Part shown: in pieces, positions 1-8,734 of the stretch
Position numbering within the stretch: the first letter of the stretch is position 1
Layout: every line of letters begins with the position of its first letter
NCBI GenBank assembly: GCA_947473125.1
Contig: CANJDH010000031.1
Coordinates: forward strand, 1-45,137
DNA: 45,137 nt
Origin: Burkholderiales bacterium
Lineage (GTDB): Bacteria; Pseudomonadota; Gammaproteobacteria; Burkholderiales; JAEUOS01
Direction: 5' to 3'
Notes under the pieces: model-generated
The model's database searches: none
What the model saw: the letters and a program-made list of their open reading frames with translations, nothing else
Told to the model about the DNA's origin: nothing
Translations under genes and position numbers: made by a program

Positions 1-359
1 GATGCAGCGTGCAGGTAGGCTTTTTCGGCGCCGAGCGTGCGCTCTCTGGCCTGAGTCGCTTTGCCGCGGCGCTCCTCGCGCTTGGCGCGGGCCCGCGCCA
101 GCAGATCGGCACCCGAGACATCACGCGCCGGCGGACCAGCAGATTCACGCGGGCCCTTGTCCGAGGCTGCTTCGCACCAGAGCACGCCGGTCATGCCCAG
201 GCCCCGGATCAGGTGGATTTGCTCTTCGCTCTCAAGGGTAAATTCGTTGAGCAAAAACGGGTGGTCCCACCAGCGTTCGGCCAGCGATACGTGCATGCCC
301 GGCTGCAACTGTTCGACCGGTATGCGCGTGAATTCCTTCTTCTTGCCCCAGAGCCCCAT
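1..359 (-). CDS. DUF3391 / HD-GYP family protein, N-terminal part (cut by window edge)
   Basis: The minus strand is open from an ATG at 359 down to base 1. The 119 visible residues begin MGLWGKKKEF and contain the segment PVEQLQPGMHVSLAERWWDH. This lines up along its first 70 residues or so with the neighbouring gene at 510-1784, so the two are tandem paralogues. In that family the N-terminal DUF3391 region precedes an HD-GYP cyclic-di-GMP phosphodiesterase domain. Here only the DUF3391 part and the start of a charged, helical linker lie inside the window, so the HD-GYP domain is inferred from the paralogue. The ATG is chosen because it matches the start of the paralogue exactly. The paralogue lies 150 bp upstream on the same strand, so the two could be co-transcribed. 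Confidence 0.85.
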   Translation of the reverse strand, partial: MGLWGKKKEFTRIPVEQLQPGMHVSLAERWWDHPFLLNEFTLESEEQIHLIRGLGMTGVLWCEAASDKGPRESAGPPARDVSGADLLARARAKREERRGKATQARERTLGAEKAYLHAA

Positions 360-509
360 GCCTGCACCCCACAGGTGTGACGCCCCTGAATCAGGGGCGA
401 TGCGAGCGAATCAGCTTAGCGGGAACACTTTCCGGGAAAGCACGGAGTACCGGGCGGTTTGTACGCTAATTGGTGACATGGCGGGCGGCTCGGGGGGCGG
501 CGCGTAGCG

Positions 510-1784
510 TCAATCCGGGTCTACCCGCGCATAGAAATAGGCGGTGCGCGAGCGCGGGCTCAGGTAGTGGGCGACTTCGGGTTGCAGGTCGCTTTCGCGC
601 AAGGCGCGTGTGATCGACAGTTCGGGCTCGATCGTCAGGTCGATCGTCTGCGCGTCTTCCGGGCGGGTGCCGTCCTGCCAGACGGTCACCAGCGGCCGCA
701 CGCTGTGATCGCGGTTGACGCCGGTGACCAGACCGATGGCGCCGTTCGAGAGTTCCACCAGGGTGCCCGGAGGGTAGATGCCCAGGGCCTTGATGAATCG
801 CGTCAGCAACTCCGGGTCAAAGTGGGGATGTTCGATCTTGTACATCCGCGATAGCGCCTCGGACGGCGAAATCGCCCCTGAGATGCCCTGCGGATGGCAC
901 AGCTCATCGTAGCGGTTTGCCAATGCGGCGTGACGCGCGGCGGCGGGAATTTTTTCGCCAGCGAGGCCGAACGGGTAGCCGCTGCCGTCCCAGCACTCGT
1001 GATGCATCGCGACGATCGCCTGCGCGGCGCGCGCGAACCCCGCCACGTCGAGCATCATTTTGGCACCCAGACCGGTGTGGTCTTGTACGTATGCGCGTTC
1101 GGACCGGGTCCATTCCGATTCGGGTTTCATGCGCACGGCGTCCGGGATGCGCAGCATGCCGACGTCGTGAAACAGCGCGCCGAGGCCCAGTTCGGCCAGC
1201 GCTGCCTCGTCCCATCGGGCAAAACGGCCGCTCATGAGCGAGAGCAGCATGACGTTGATTGCATGGGTGTGCAGGCGCATGCCCGACACGCGATCAGAGA
1301 GCAGCACGATGCTCACGCCGCCTTCGGAGGCGAATGCCGCTGCCGCCTCCGTGACGACCGCGAGTGATTTTTGCACTGCCGCTGCAGGGGTGAACTTGGC
1401 AAGCGAAAACGCCTCGCGCAGCGCAGACGAGGCATGCATGTGGTCGCGCTCGGCCCTGCGCAGCAGGTCATTCGCGCGGCTGCCTTCGGCGCGGCGCAGC
1501 TTGCGTTGCGCCAGACCGGCAGACAGCACTTCGGGTGCGACCGGCGTGACCGGCGCGGCCTGGGCCGCCTCGCGCGGGCCGCAGCGCGAGGCATCCGGGC
1601 TCCAGAGCACCTGCTCCATGCCAAGCCCGGTGATCACCGCAATTTGCGATTCTTTCTCGAGCGTGAACTCGCCGAGGAGAAACGGATGGTCCCACCACCG
1701 TTCCGCCATCGAAATGTGCATCCCCGGCTGCAGTTGCGCCACCGGAATGTGCGTGAAGTCTTTTTTCCTGCCGAGCAATCCCAT
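510..1784 (-). CDS. DUF3391 / HD-GYP domain protein (probable c-di-GMP phosphodiesterase)
   Basis: A 424-residue cytoplasmic protein without signal peptide or membrane segments. Residues 1 to about 135 form the DUF3391 region. An HD-GYP domain follows, with His172, the HD pair at 206-207, the HHE motif at 261-263 and the GYP signature at 269-271 (context WDGSGYPFGL). HD-GYP proteins hydrolyse cyclic di-GMP and so influence motility and biofilm formation. One deviation is visible: the usual HDIGK metal-site motif reads HDVGM here, so the conserved Lys is Met. The enzyme may still be active, but this should be tested. A short C-terminal extension of about 80 residues follows the HD-GYP core. 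The gene has a truncated paralogue directly downstream (1-359). Confidence 0.9.
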   Translation of the reverse strand: MGLLGRKKDFTHIPVAQLQPGMHISMAERWWDHPFLLGEFTLEKESQIAVITGLGMEQVLWSPDASRCGPREAAQAAPVTPVAPEVLSAGLAQRKLRRAEGSRANDLLRRAERDHMHASSALREAFSLAKFTPAAAVQKSLAVVTEAAAAFASEGGVSIVLLSDRVSGMRLHTHAINVMLLSLMSGRFARWDEAALAELGLGALFHDVGMLRIPDAVRMKPESEWTRSERAYVQDHTGLGAKMMLDVAGFARAAQAIVAMHHECWDGSGYPFGLAGEKIPAAARHAALANRYDELCHPQGISGAISPSEALSRMYKIEHPHFDPELLTRFIKALGIYPPGTLVELSNGAIGLVTGVNRDHSVRPLVTVWQDGTRPEDAQTIDLTIEPELSITRALRESDLQPEVAHYLSPRSRTAYFYARVDPD

Positions 1785-1844
1785 GGTGATGGTCGCGATG
1801 GTTCCCTCCGCACCGGAGATTCAGTGCGATTCAGACACCTGAGC

Positions 1845-2198
1845 TTACCGGCATTGCCGTTTCGCGATGCGCCAAACTGAGAGGGGATCTCGTGCCAATT
1901 CAAGCCCGGCACACGAGGTGCTGCGGATCATCCTAATGTGTTCGGTGCCGCTTTCCGGCAGCCACACCACGCCGAGCACGTTGCCCGCGGTCGTGCTGTT
2001 GCTGGCCTGGCGGATTTCCTCGGCGAGCTTTTTCTCGGCGGCCGAGAAATTGCGGTACTCCTTGACGATCTCGTCGCAGCCCGCCGCTTCCATCAGTTTC
2101 TGGTCTTCGTAAGTGACCATGGACAGGCAGGCGCCGCTATACAAGCCCAGACTCACCGCGACGGCCAGGCTGGCAATCGGTTTCGGGGCATTGCGCAT
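1845..2198 (-). CDS. small secreted protein of unknown function
   Basis: A 117-residue protein with an N-terminal hydrophobic stretch (about residues 8-26) after two Lys/Arg residues, consistent with a Sec signal peptide. A Cys follows in the context SGACLS, but the -3 position is not the usual Leu/Val/Ile, so lipoprotein status is uncertain. The mature part has a short charged helix (about residues 45-65) and further Cys residues that could form a disulfide. The start has an AAAGG-like ribosome site about 8 bp upstream. I do not recognise the family. It lies just upstream of the HD-GYP gene on the same strand, with a 60 bp gap, and diverges from the Bug gene at 2327. Confidence 0.65.
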   Translation of the reverse strand: MRNAPKPIASLAVAVSLGLYSGACLSMVTYEDQKLMEAAGCDEIVKEYRNFSAAEKKLAEEIRQASNSTTAGNVLGVVWLPESGTEHIRMIRSTSCAGLELARDPLSVWRIAKRQCR

Positions 2199-2326
2199 GA
2201 CAGCCTTTCTGAAAATCGTTGCAAGGGTTGGGTGTCAAGTATCCCTGTGGCGCGTTCCGGAGTCAAACAGCGCGCAGTGTGGCAACGCTGCTAGACTGGC
2301 CCGACCGTCCCCCATGGATTGCCGCC

Positions 2327-3286
2327 ATGCCCAAACTGCTGTGTGCCCTGTTGCTGTCCTTGGCGGCGTCGATTGCCGCGGCGGACTACCCGGAGCAGCC
2401 GATCCGCATCGTGGTGCCGTTCGCTGCCGGAGGCGGCACCGACGTGATGGCGCGCATGTTTGCGCAGCACCTTGCCGAGTCCCTCAAGGTGCCGGTGGTG
2501 GTCGACAACCGGCCCGGCGCCGGCGGCACGCTCGGATCCACGGCGGTGGCGCGCGCGCCGGCTGACGGCTACACCATCTTGCTCGGCAGCATCAGCACCC
2601 ACGCGATATCCCCCAACCTGTATGCCAGGATGGCGTACGACGCGGTGAAGGATTTCGAGCCCCTGGCGCGCGCCGGCACCACGCCGTTCGTGATGACGGT
2701 ACACCCCGGCGTTGCCGCCAATACGGTAGGCGAATTGATCGGCAACGCGCGCGCCAATCCGAAAAAATACGACTACGCGTCGTCGGGCAACGGCACCACC
2801 AGCCACTTGTGCGGCGCGCTCTTCACGCAATTGGCCGGGGTCGAGATCACGCACATTCCCTACAAGTCCAACGTGCCGGGCCTCACCGACCTGCTGGCCG
2901 GGCGCGTCGCCTTCATGTTCGACAACATCATCGCGATGCAGCCGCACATCAAGGCCGGCACGCTGCGCGCACTCGCGGTGACCGGCACCGCGCGCGTCGC
3001 CAGCCTGCCGAACGTGCCGACCATGATCGAAGCCGGCCTGCCGGCCTACGATGTGACCGGCTGGTTCGGCTTCTGGGCGCCGGCCGGCACGCCGCAACAG
3101 GTCATCATCCGGCTCAATGCAGAGTTGAACCGCATCATGCGCGAGCCCGATGTCAGGGCGCGCGCCGAAGAGCAGGGCGTGGACTTGCGCAAAACCCAGG
3201 CCCCCGACGAATTTGGCCGCTACGTGCAGGCTGAACTGGCGAAGTGGCGCCAGATCGTCAGGGATGCCGGCGCGAAGATGGACTGA
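2327..3286 (+). CDS. Bug-family tripartite tricarboxylate transporter substrate-binding protein
   Basis: A 319-residue periplasmic binding protein of the Bug/TctC family. The ATG at 2327 is preferred because it directly precedes a short signal peptide (MPKLLCALLLSLAASIAAA). The mature protein then begins DYPEQPIRIVVPFAAGGGTD, the family hallmark. Further family marks are VVVDNRPGAGGTLG near residue 65 and the YASSGNGTTSH segment in mid-protein. Bug proteins bind carboxylates or other small organic anions and deliver them to TctAB-type membrane proteins. None of those membrane genes lies nearby, so this is an orphan receptor, as is common in Burkholderiales. The ligand cannot be predicted. No operon partner is evident. 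Confidence 0.92.
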   Translation: MPKLLCALLLSLAASIAAADYPEQPIRIVVPFAAGGGTDVMARMFAQHLAESLKVPVVVDNRPGAGGTLGSTAVARAPADGYTILLGSISTHAISPNLYARMAYDAVKDFEPLARAGTTPFVMTVHPGVAANTVGELIGNARANPKKYDYASSGNGTTSHLCGALFTQLAGVEITHIPYKSNVPGLTDLLAGRVAFMFDNIIAMQPHIKAGTLRALAVTGTARVASLPNVPTMIEAGLPAYDVTGWFGFWAPAGTPQQVIIRLNAELNRIMREPDVRARAEEQGVDLRKTQAPDEFGRYVQAELAKWRQIVRDAGAKMD

Positions 3287-3626
3287 GGTGAACTGACCCG
3301 CATCGACCAGTACCTTGGGGCGCGTGGCAAGACCGCGGCGGCGGCGCCATTGCCGCCGGCAGCAGCGCCGCCAGACAAGGCATAATGCGGCGGCCGTGAA
3401 AAGTGTGTGCCGCGTCCCTGCCGGACCCGGCGAGAGTGTCTGAACCATTGGCGCAAGCGGTTCCCACGGCAGTACCGGGGTGTTTGGGCGCGTGCCGGCC
3501 GGCAACGTTTGAATTTTTCCGGGCTGCACATATTTCACGGTCCATCCTGTTCCTGCAAGGCGCGTACGGTGCCCGGACCGCCTGCCGCATTTTCTGTTTG
3601 ACCATTTCAACGCAAATGAGTATCCG
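3287..3626. other. 340 bp intergenic region ahead of the ABC operon
   Basis: No convincing gene. The first part is very GC-rich and contains imperfect GCC/GGC inverted repeats around 3330-3372. The second part is more AT-rich near 3508-3540 and is the likely place for the promoter of the following operon. No -35/-10 pair good enough to assign was found. The string ACCATTGGCGCAAGCGGTT near 3443 resembles the tail of the dispersed REP-like element described elsewhere, but the match is weak. Confidence 0.4.
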
Positions 3627-4568
3627 ATGATCCAGATCGAACACCTCACCAAATCATTCGGCCAGCGCCGTGTGGTCGATGACCTCAGTTTCAGCGTCGA
3701 GCGCGGCGAAGTGCTCGGATTCCTCGGTCCCAACGGCGCGGGCAAGTCCACCGCCATGCGCATGATTACCGGCTTTTTGCCGGCTAGCGCCGGGCGCATC
3801 CGCATCGGCGGGCATGACATCGCCGACGCGCCGCTGGCGGCCAAGCGCCTGATGGGTTACCTGCCCGAGAGCGCCGCCTCGTACCCGGACATGACGGTCA
3901 ACGGCTTTCTGTTGTTCATCGCTGAATTGCGCGGCCTGGCCGGCGATGCGAAGAAACGCGCGGTGCACCGGGTGGTGGAGCGCTGCTTCCTCGATAGTGT
4001 GCTGTATCAGTCGATCGAAACGCTGTCGAAGGGTTACCGCCATCGCACCTGCTTGGCGCAGTCTCTGATCCATGATCCGGAAGTGCTGATCATGGACGAG
4101 CCGACCGATGGACTCGACCCGAACCAGAAGCACGAAGTGCGCAACCTGATCCGCGAAATGGGCAAGACCAAGGCGGTGATATTTTCCACCCACATCCTTG
4201 AAGAAGTCGATGCCGCCTGCACCCGCGCCATGATCATCGATCGCGGGCGCATGGTCGCCAACGGTACGCCGGCATCGCTCAAAGCCATGTCGCAGTCGGC
4301 TGGCCGGGTCACGCTGCAGGTGACCGGGCCAGAAGTCACGGCCGTGCAAGCCGCCTGCGCCACGTTGGCGGAGGCCTCCGCGGTCGAGGCCGTGGGCGGC
4401 AAAGTCCGCGTGTCGCCCAAAGACAAAACGGCCGGTGCGGCGCTGGCGCGCGCGCTGATGGAGCTGGCCGCGCGCGAGCACTGGCAGGTGGCCGAGCTGC
4501 ACGCCGAAGAAGGCCATCTCGACGAAGTATTCCGCAAGCTTACGGTTTCCGACACGGTGCGCGCATGA
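3627..4568 (+). CDS. ABC transporter ATP-binding protein (GldA/NatA type)
   Basis: A 313-residue ATPase with Walker A GPNGAGKS at residues 34-41, Walker B VLIMDEP and D-loop DGLDP. The signature motif is LSKGYRHR rather than LSGGQ, as is typical of the NatA/GldA branch. The C-terminal 80 or so residues form the small domain common in ABC-2 exporters. It is the first gene of four that overlap one another by 4 bp (ATGA junctions): ATPase, ABC-2 permease, GldG-like protein and DUF4340 protein. In Bacteroidetes GldA-GldF-GldG is linked to gliding. In Proteobacteria the same arrangement occurs in non-gliding cells and its cargo is unknown, so a gliding role should not be inferred. Energises transport at the inner membrane. 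Confidence 0.93.
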   Translation: MIQIEHLTKSFGQRRVVDDLSFSVERGEVLGFLGPNGAGKSTAMRMITGFLPASAGRIRIGGHDIADAPLAAKRLMGYLPESAASYPDMTVNGFLLFIAELRGLAGDAKKRAVHRVVERCFLDSVLYQSIETLSKGYRHRTCLAQSLIHDPEVLIMDEPTDGLDPNQKHEVRNLIREMGKTKAVIFSTHILEEVDAACTRAMIIDRGRMVANGTPASLKAMSQSAGRVTLQVTGPEVTAVQAACATLAEASAVEAVGGKVRVSPKDKTAGAALARALMELAAREHWQVAELHAEEGHLDEVFRKLTVSDTVRA

Positions 4569-5314
4569 ACACGACTGCTTTTCATCACATCCGCGCGATT
4601 GCCAAGCGCGAGCTCGGCTCTTTCTTCGGCTCACCGGTGGCCTATGTGTTCCTGGTGATCTTTCTGCTGCTGACCGGCTTTTTTACCTTTACCGTCGGCG
4701 CATTTTTCGAGCGCGGTGAGGCCGGCCTCGCATCGTTCTTCACCTGGCACCCGTGGCTCTACCTGGTGCTGGTGCCGGCGGTGGGCATGCGCCTGTGGGC
4801 CGAGGAGCGCCGTGCCGGGACGCTCGAATTGCTGCTCACGATGCCGATCAACCCGTGGGAAGCGATCGTCGCCAAGTTTCTCGCTTCGTGGATTTTTCTC
4901 GGCATCGCGCTGCTGCTGACTTTCCCGGTGGTGCTCACGGTCAATTGGTTGGGTTCGCCCGACAACGGGCAAATATTTGCCGGCTACCTGGGCAGCTTCT
5001 TCCTCGCCGGTGCTTACCTGGCGATTACCTCGATGACCTCGGCCCTCACGCGCAACCAGGTGGTGGCCTTCATCGTCTCGGTGGTGCTGTGTTTGTTTTT
5101 GATTCTCGCGGGGTTCAGCCCGGTGACCGACATGCTCACGCGCTGGGCCAGCCCGGCGCTGATCGACACCGTGGCGGCGTTTTCGGTGATGACCCATTTC
5201 GAGGGGTTCCAGCGCGGCGTGGTCGATTCGCGTGACCTGCTGTTTTTTGTCTCGATCATCGCCTTTGCGCTGTTCGCCACCGCCACCATCTTGCGCAACC
5301 GGAGGGCCGGATGA
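4565..5314 (+). CDS. ABC-2 type permease (GldF/NosY-like)
   Basis: A 249-residue integral membrane protein with about six hydrophobic segments, starting around residues 23-45 (FLVIFLLLTGFFTFTVGAFF). The conserved soluble stretch MRLWAEERRAGTLELLLTMP near residues 75-95 is the coupling region of ABC-2 permeases. The start codon overlaps the stop of the ATPase gene and the stop overlaps the start of the GldG-like gene, so all are translationally coupled. Together with the ATPase it should form the membrane channel of the complex. Assignment to the ABC-2/GldF class is secure, but the substrate is not visible. Confidence 0.92.
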   Translation: MNTTAFHHIRAIAKRELGSFFGSPVAYVFLVIFLLLTGFFTFTVGAFFERGEAGLASFFTWHPWLYLVLVPAVGMRLWAEERRAGTLELLLTMPINPWEAIVAKFLASWIFLGIALLLTFPVVLTVNWLGSPDNGQIFAGYLGSFFLAGAYLAITSMTSALTRNQVVAFIVSVVLCLFLILAGFSPVTDMLTRWASPALIDTVAAFSVMTHFEGFQRGVVDSRDLLFFVSIIAFALFATATILRNRRAG

Positions 5315-7356
5315 GCACCGAGAATCAGCCGGAAACCACGCCTGTGACGGCACCCGCACTCACACCGGCACCCGCACCTGCGCCCAAGGCGAAACCGAAC
5401 GTTCCGATGCAAGCCATCACGCATGCCATGAAAAAACACGAAGCCCTGATCTACTCCGCGGCCGGCCTCGCAGCGCTGGCGGTGCTGCTGGTCGCGTTCA
5501 ATTTCCTGGCCGGCCGCACCGCCGTGCGCGCCGACTTCACCCAGGGCAAGCTCTATACGCTCTCCGAGGGCACGCGCAAGGCGCTCGCCCGGCTCGACGC
5601 ACCGGTCAAGGTGCGGCTCTATATCTCGCAGGGTGACGCCGCCATGCCGGTGCAGCTCAAGACTTTCGCCAAAAATGTCGAAGACCTGCTGCGCGAATTC
5701 AAGGCGGTGGCCGGCAGCAATCTGGTGATTGAAAAATTCAACCCGAAGCCCGACTCGGACGAAGAAGACGCCGCGCAACTCGATGGCGTCGAGCCGCAGA
5801 CGCTGACCACCGGCGTGCAGTTCTACCTTGGCCTGTCGATCTCCAAACTCGATCGCAAACAGGCGATTTCCGCCCTGAGTGCACAGCGTGAACGCCTGCT
5901 CGAATATGACTTGATCCGCGCCATCATGCGGGTGGCGGTAGTTGAGAAGCCGGTGCTCGGCGTGATGAGCGCGCTGCCGGTGATGGGCGCGCCGTTCAAC
6001 CCGATGGCCCGGCAAAATGTCCAACCCACCGAGGCGTGGGCATTGGCATCCGAACTCAAACGTGACTTCGATGTGAAGACGCTCGGCCTCGATGTCGCGA
6101 GCATCGATCCTGCGATCAAGACCGTTTTGCTGATCCAGCCGCGTGACATTTCCGAGCGCGCCGAATATGCGCTCGACCAGTTCGTGCTGCGTGGCGGCAA
6201 GTTGATCGCATTCGTTGACCCGCACATGTACTTCGACCAGCAGCCCAACCCGATGATGCCGATGGCGAGCGGGCAGGCCGGGCAATCAAGCCTGCCGCGC
6301 CTGTTCAAGGCCTGGGGGGTCGGCATGGAGCCGGGCAAGGTGCTGGCTGACATCAACTACGCCTCGGGCAGCGGCCAGCGCACCACGCCCACGGTGCTTA
6401 CCCTGAACCGCAAGGCCTTCAATCGTGACGACGTGGCGCTCGGCCAGATCGATACGCTGCTGCTCGCCTTCGCCGGCGTATTTGACATCAAGCCGGCCGA
6501 AGGATTGAAAGTCAGTGACCTGATCCGCTCATCGAGCAACACCATGATGATCGACGGCATCGTCGCTTCCCTTTCGGGCGATACCGCGATGAAAGGCTTT
6601 GTGCCGCTCAACCAGAGCCTGCCGCTGGCGGTACGCCTGACGGGCAAGTTCAAGACCGCGTTTGCCGAAGGTCAACCGGCGGATCCGGCTGCCGGCGGCA
6701 CGGCCAAACCCGCGGCCGCAGCAGATGTGAAACCAGTAGCGGCTGCGCAGCTGAAGGAATCGGCCGCTGAAAATAGTGTGGTCCTGGTGGCCGACGCCGA
6801 CATGCTTGCCGACGGCGCCGCCGTCGAAGTGCAGAATGTTTTTGGCCAGCGCGTGGTGGTTCCGTCCAATGGCAACCTGGCGTTTGCACAAGGCCTGGTC
6901 GAGCAGGCGGCAGCCGGCGACGACCTCTCTTCGCTGCGCACGCGCCAGTCGATCTTCCGTCCGCTGACGGTGGTGCGTGAAATGGAAGCCGATGCGCAGA
7001 AGCAATACTTCAGCAAGATCAAGTCGCTCGAGGACGACCTGGTCGCCACCCAGGAAAAAATGCAGGCCCTGCAGAAGCAGTCCGGCGCGCAGAAATCGGC
7101 GCAGATTCTCACCCCTGCGCAACAGGCGGAGGTGGAGCGCTTCAAGAAGCGCACGCTCGACACGCGGCGCGAGCTGAAGGAACTGCGCAAGAATTTGCGC
7201 CAGGACGCCGAGGCCCTGCAGTTCTGGACCAAGGTTGCCAACATCGCCGTGGTGCCGCTGCTGGTGGCGCTATTCGGCATCGGCGTCGCGCTGCTGCGCC
7301 AGCGCCGCGCCGGCGCCACACGGCTGCAGGGTGCGGGTGCGCGGGGTCAGCCATGA
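5311..7356 (+). CDS. GldG-family ABC auxiliary protein
   Basis: A 681-residue protein with one N-terminal membrane span (about residues 48-70, after an Ala/Pro-rich cytoplasmic tail) and one C-terminal span (about 642-665). The large region between them should face the periplasm. It matches the GldG/ABC_transp_aux layout: RADFTQGKLYTLSEGTRKAL just after the first span, and a long charged, probably coiled-coil segment at about 555-625 before the second span. GldG proteins pair with GldA/GldF ABC exporters and lack ATPase motifs themselves. An Ala-rich low-complexity stretch near residues 450-470 is probably a linker. The gene overlaps its neighbours by 4 bp on both sides. Confidence 0.88.
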   Translation: MSTENQPETTPVTAPALTPAPAPAPKAKPNVPMQAITHAMKKHEALIYSAAGLAALAVLLVAFNFLAGRTAVRADFTQGKLYTLSEGTRKALARLDAPVKVRLYISQGDAAMPVQLKTFAKNVEDLLREFKAVAGSNLVIEKFNPKPDSDEEDAAQLDGVEPQTLTTGVQFYLGLSISKLDRKQAISALSAQRERLLEYDLIRAIMRVAVVEKPVLGVMSALPVMGAPFNPMARQNVQPTEAWALASELKRDFDVKTLGLDVASIDPAIKTVLLIQPRDISERAEYALDQFVLRGGKLIAFVDPHMYFDQQPNPMMPMASGQAGQSSLPRLFKAWGVGMEPGKVLADINYASGSGQRTTPTVLTLNRKAFNRDDVALGQIDTLLLAFAGVFDIKPAEGLKVSDLIRSSSNTMMIDGIVASLSGDTAMKGFVPLNQSLPLAVRLTGKFKTAFAEGQPADPAAGGTAKPAAAADVKPVAAAQLKESAAENSVVLVADADMLADGAAVEVQNVFGQRVVVPSNGNLAFAQGLVEQAAAGDDLSSLRTRQSIFRPLTVVREMEADAQKQYFSKIKSLEDDLVATQEKMQALQKQSGAQKSAQILTPAQQAEVERFKKRTLDTRRELKELRKNLRQDAEALQFWTKVANIAVVPLLVALFGIGVALLRQRRAGATRLQGAGARGQP

Positions 7357-8570
7357 ACAAGGGCGTCGTCATCATTTTCGGTTTTCTCGCGCTCGTGATG
7401 GGCGCCGGTGCGATTGTCGCGTTGCGTGACCAGGGCGCCTCCACCCTCGTCGCAGGCGACACCAAACTCGGCCAGCCGCTGCTGCCGCAACTGAAGGCGG
7501 CCGATGTCGCGCGCATCACGATTCGCGAACCCGAAGCCAGCATCACGCTGGAGAAAAAGAACCAGCGCTGGGTGATCAACGAGCGCGCCGGCTTTCCCGC
7601 CGACCTCGACAAGGTGACCGAACTGGTGGTCAAGGCGATTGAACTGAAGATCGGGCAAGCCGAGGGCATCGGCGACAAGGACCGGGCGCGCATGCAACTG
7701 GGCGCCCCCGGTGCTGCCGAAGGTGCCGCGACCGCCGTACAGTTTGCCGCTGCTGACGGCAAGATGCTTGCCGAACTCTGGATTGGCAAGAAGTACTTCA
7801 AGAGCGCGCCCGAGGGCGACGCCGCCAAGGCCCAGGGCGATGGCCGTTTTGTGATGCTGCCGTCCGACACTGGGCGCGTGGTGACGGTGGCCGATCCGCT
7901 CAAACAGGCCACCAGCAGCGCCACCGACTGGATCGCGCGTGAAGGCGTGGTGGTCGAGAACATCCAGTCGATCGAGGTCAAGTCAGCCGAGGGCGGCTAT
8001 CGCATCGCACGCGCGCTACTCGACACGCCGTGGGAACTTGACGGCGCCGATGTCAAATCGGCCAAATCGGCCAAATCGGCCAAATCAGCCAAGCCGGCCG
8101 TCGCCGGCAAGGCGGGCGCTGCGGCTGGCGCCGGTGCGACGGCACTGGATCAATCGCGTGCCAGCAGCACCACGTATGCGCTGGCCAAGCTCGATCTCGA
8201 CAATGTCGCTGCGCCCGGCACCGACGCCGGGTTCGAGGCGGGCAGCGAAATCATCGCCAGCACCTTCGATGGCCTCGAGTACCGGATCAAGGTAGGCCGA
8301 CTCGTCAGCGAGCGCTATTACGTGCAAGTGGCGCTGCAAGGTGAACCGCGCCGCAGCGCGCCCTCCGCGCCGGCGAATGAAAAGCCGGAAGACAAGGAAA
8401 AACGCGAGAAGGCGTTTGCCGAAGACACCATGCGCTTCAACCAGCGCATCGGACGCGAAAAGGCATTGGCGCCTTTCACCCTGCTGGTGGCCAAGGCAAA
8501 ATTTGCCGACGTGCTAAAAAAGCGCGATGCGTTACTCGCGGACGCAAAGAAAGACGCGGCCAAGAAATAG
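7353..8570 (+). CDS. DUF4340 domain protein of the Gld-type ABC operon
   Basis: A 405-residue protein with a single N-terminal membrane anchor (about residues 5-27) and a long soluble part containing KNQRWVINERAGFPADLDKV, typical of DUF4340 proteins. These are regularly encoded behind GldG-like genes, and the 4 bp overlap with the gene upstream supports a shared complex. A Lys-Ser-Ala repeat near residues 235-247 is encoded by tandem 9 bp DNA units at 8055-8099 and is followed by an Ala/Gly-rich linker. The function of DUF4340 is unknown. A structural role in the periplasmic part of the ABC complex is inference. The operon ends here. Confidence 0.85.
   Translation: MNKGVVIIFGFLALVMGAGAIVALRDQGASTLVAGDTKLGQPLLPQLKAADVARITIREPEASITLEKKNQRWVINERAGFPADLDKVTELVVKAIELKIGQAEGIGDKDRARMQLGAPGAAEGAATAVQFAAADGKMLAELWIGKKYFKSAPEGDAAKAQGDGRFVMLPSDTGRVVTVADPLKQATSSATDWIAREGVVVENIQSIEVKSAEGGYRIARALLDTPWELDGADVKSAKSAKSAKSAKPAVAGKAGAAAGAGATALDQSRASSTTYALAKLDLDNVAAPGTDAGFEAGSEIIASTFDGLEYRIKVGRLVSERYYVQVALQGEPRRSAPSAPANEKPEDKEKREKAFAEDTMRFNQRIGREKALAPFTLLVAKAKFADVLKKRDALLADAKKDAAKK
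8055..8099 (+). repeat. 9 bp in-frame tandem repeat (AAATCGGCC) inside the DUF4340 gene
   Basis: Five consecutive 9 bp units: three identical AAATCGGCC, then AAATCAGCC and AAGCCGGCC. They encode repeated Lys-Ser-Ala. Units in multiples of three bases can expand or contract without breaking the frame. Confidence 0.9.
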
Positions 8571-8629
8571 TGCGAGGGCAGTAGTGCGAGCGTCGATTCG
8601 GTGAAAAGTTTACCGGGATATGGCTGGAG

Positions 8630-8695
8630 AACCGCTGCAGGAGCTGATCTACAAGGCGAAGCGTCCAAAACTGTTGGTGCGAGCGACGCTCCGGC
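8630..8695. repeat. REP-like dispersed repeat, copy A
   Basis: An intergenic segment running from CCGCTGCAGGAGC through AAAACTGTTGGTGCGAGCG to CTCCGG. It shares the order and spacing of GCTCCAGGAGC, then TTGGTGxGAGCG, then a short inverted tail with the other copies. It lies between the ABC operon and the convergent molybdoenzyme gene. Confidence 0.5.
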
Positions 8696-8734
8696 CTGTT
8701 GGTCCGAAAAACAGATGTATCGATGTGCCGGCCG

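Noticed and set aside
2291-3844. 517-codon open frame on the minus strand opposite the Bug and ABC genes
   Set aside because: Composition is Arg/His-rich and without domain features, it overlaps two well-supported genes on the other strand, and it is a third-position shadow of high-GC coding DNA.
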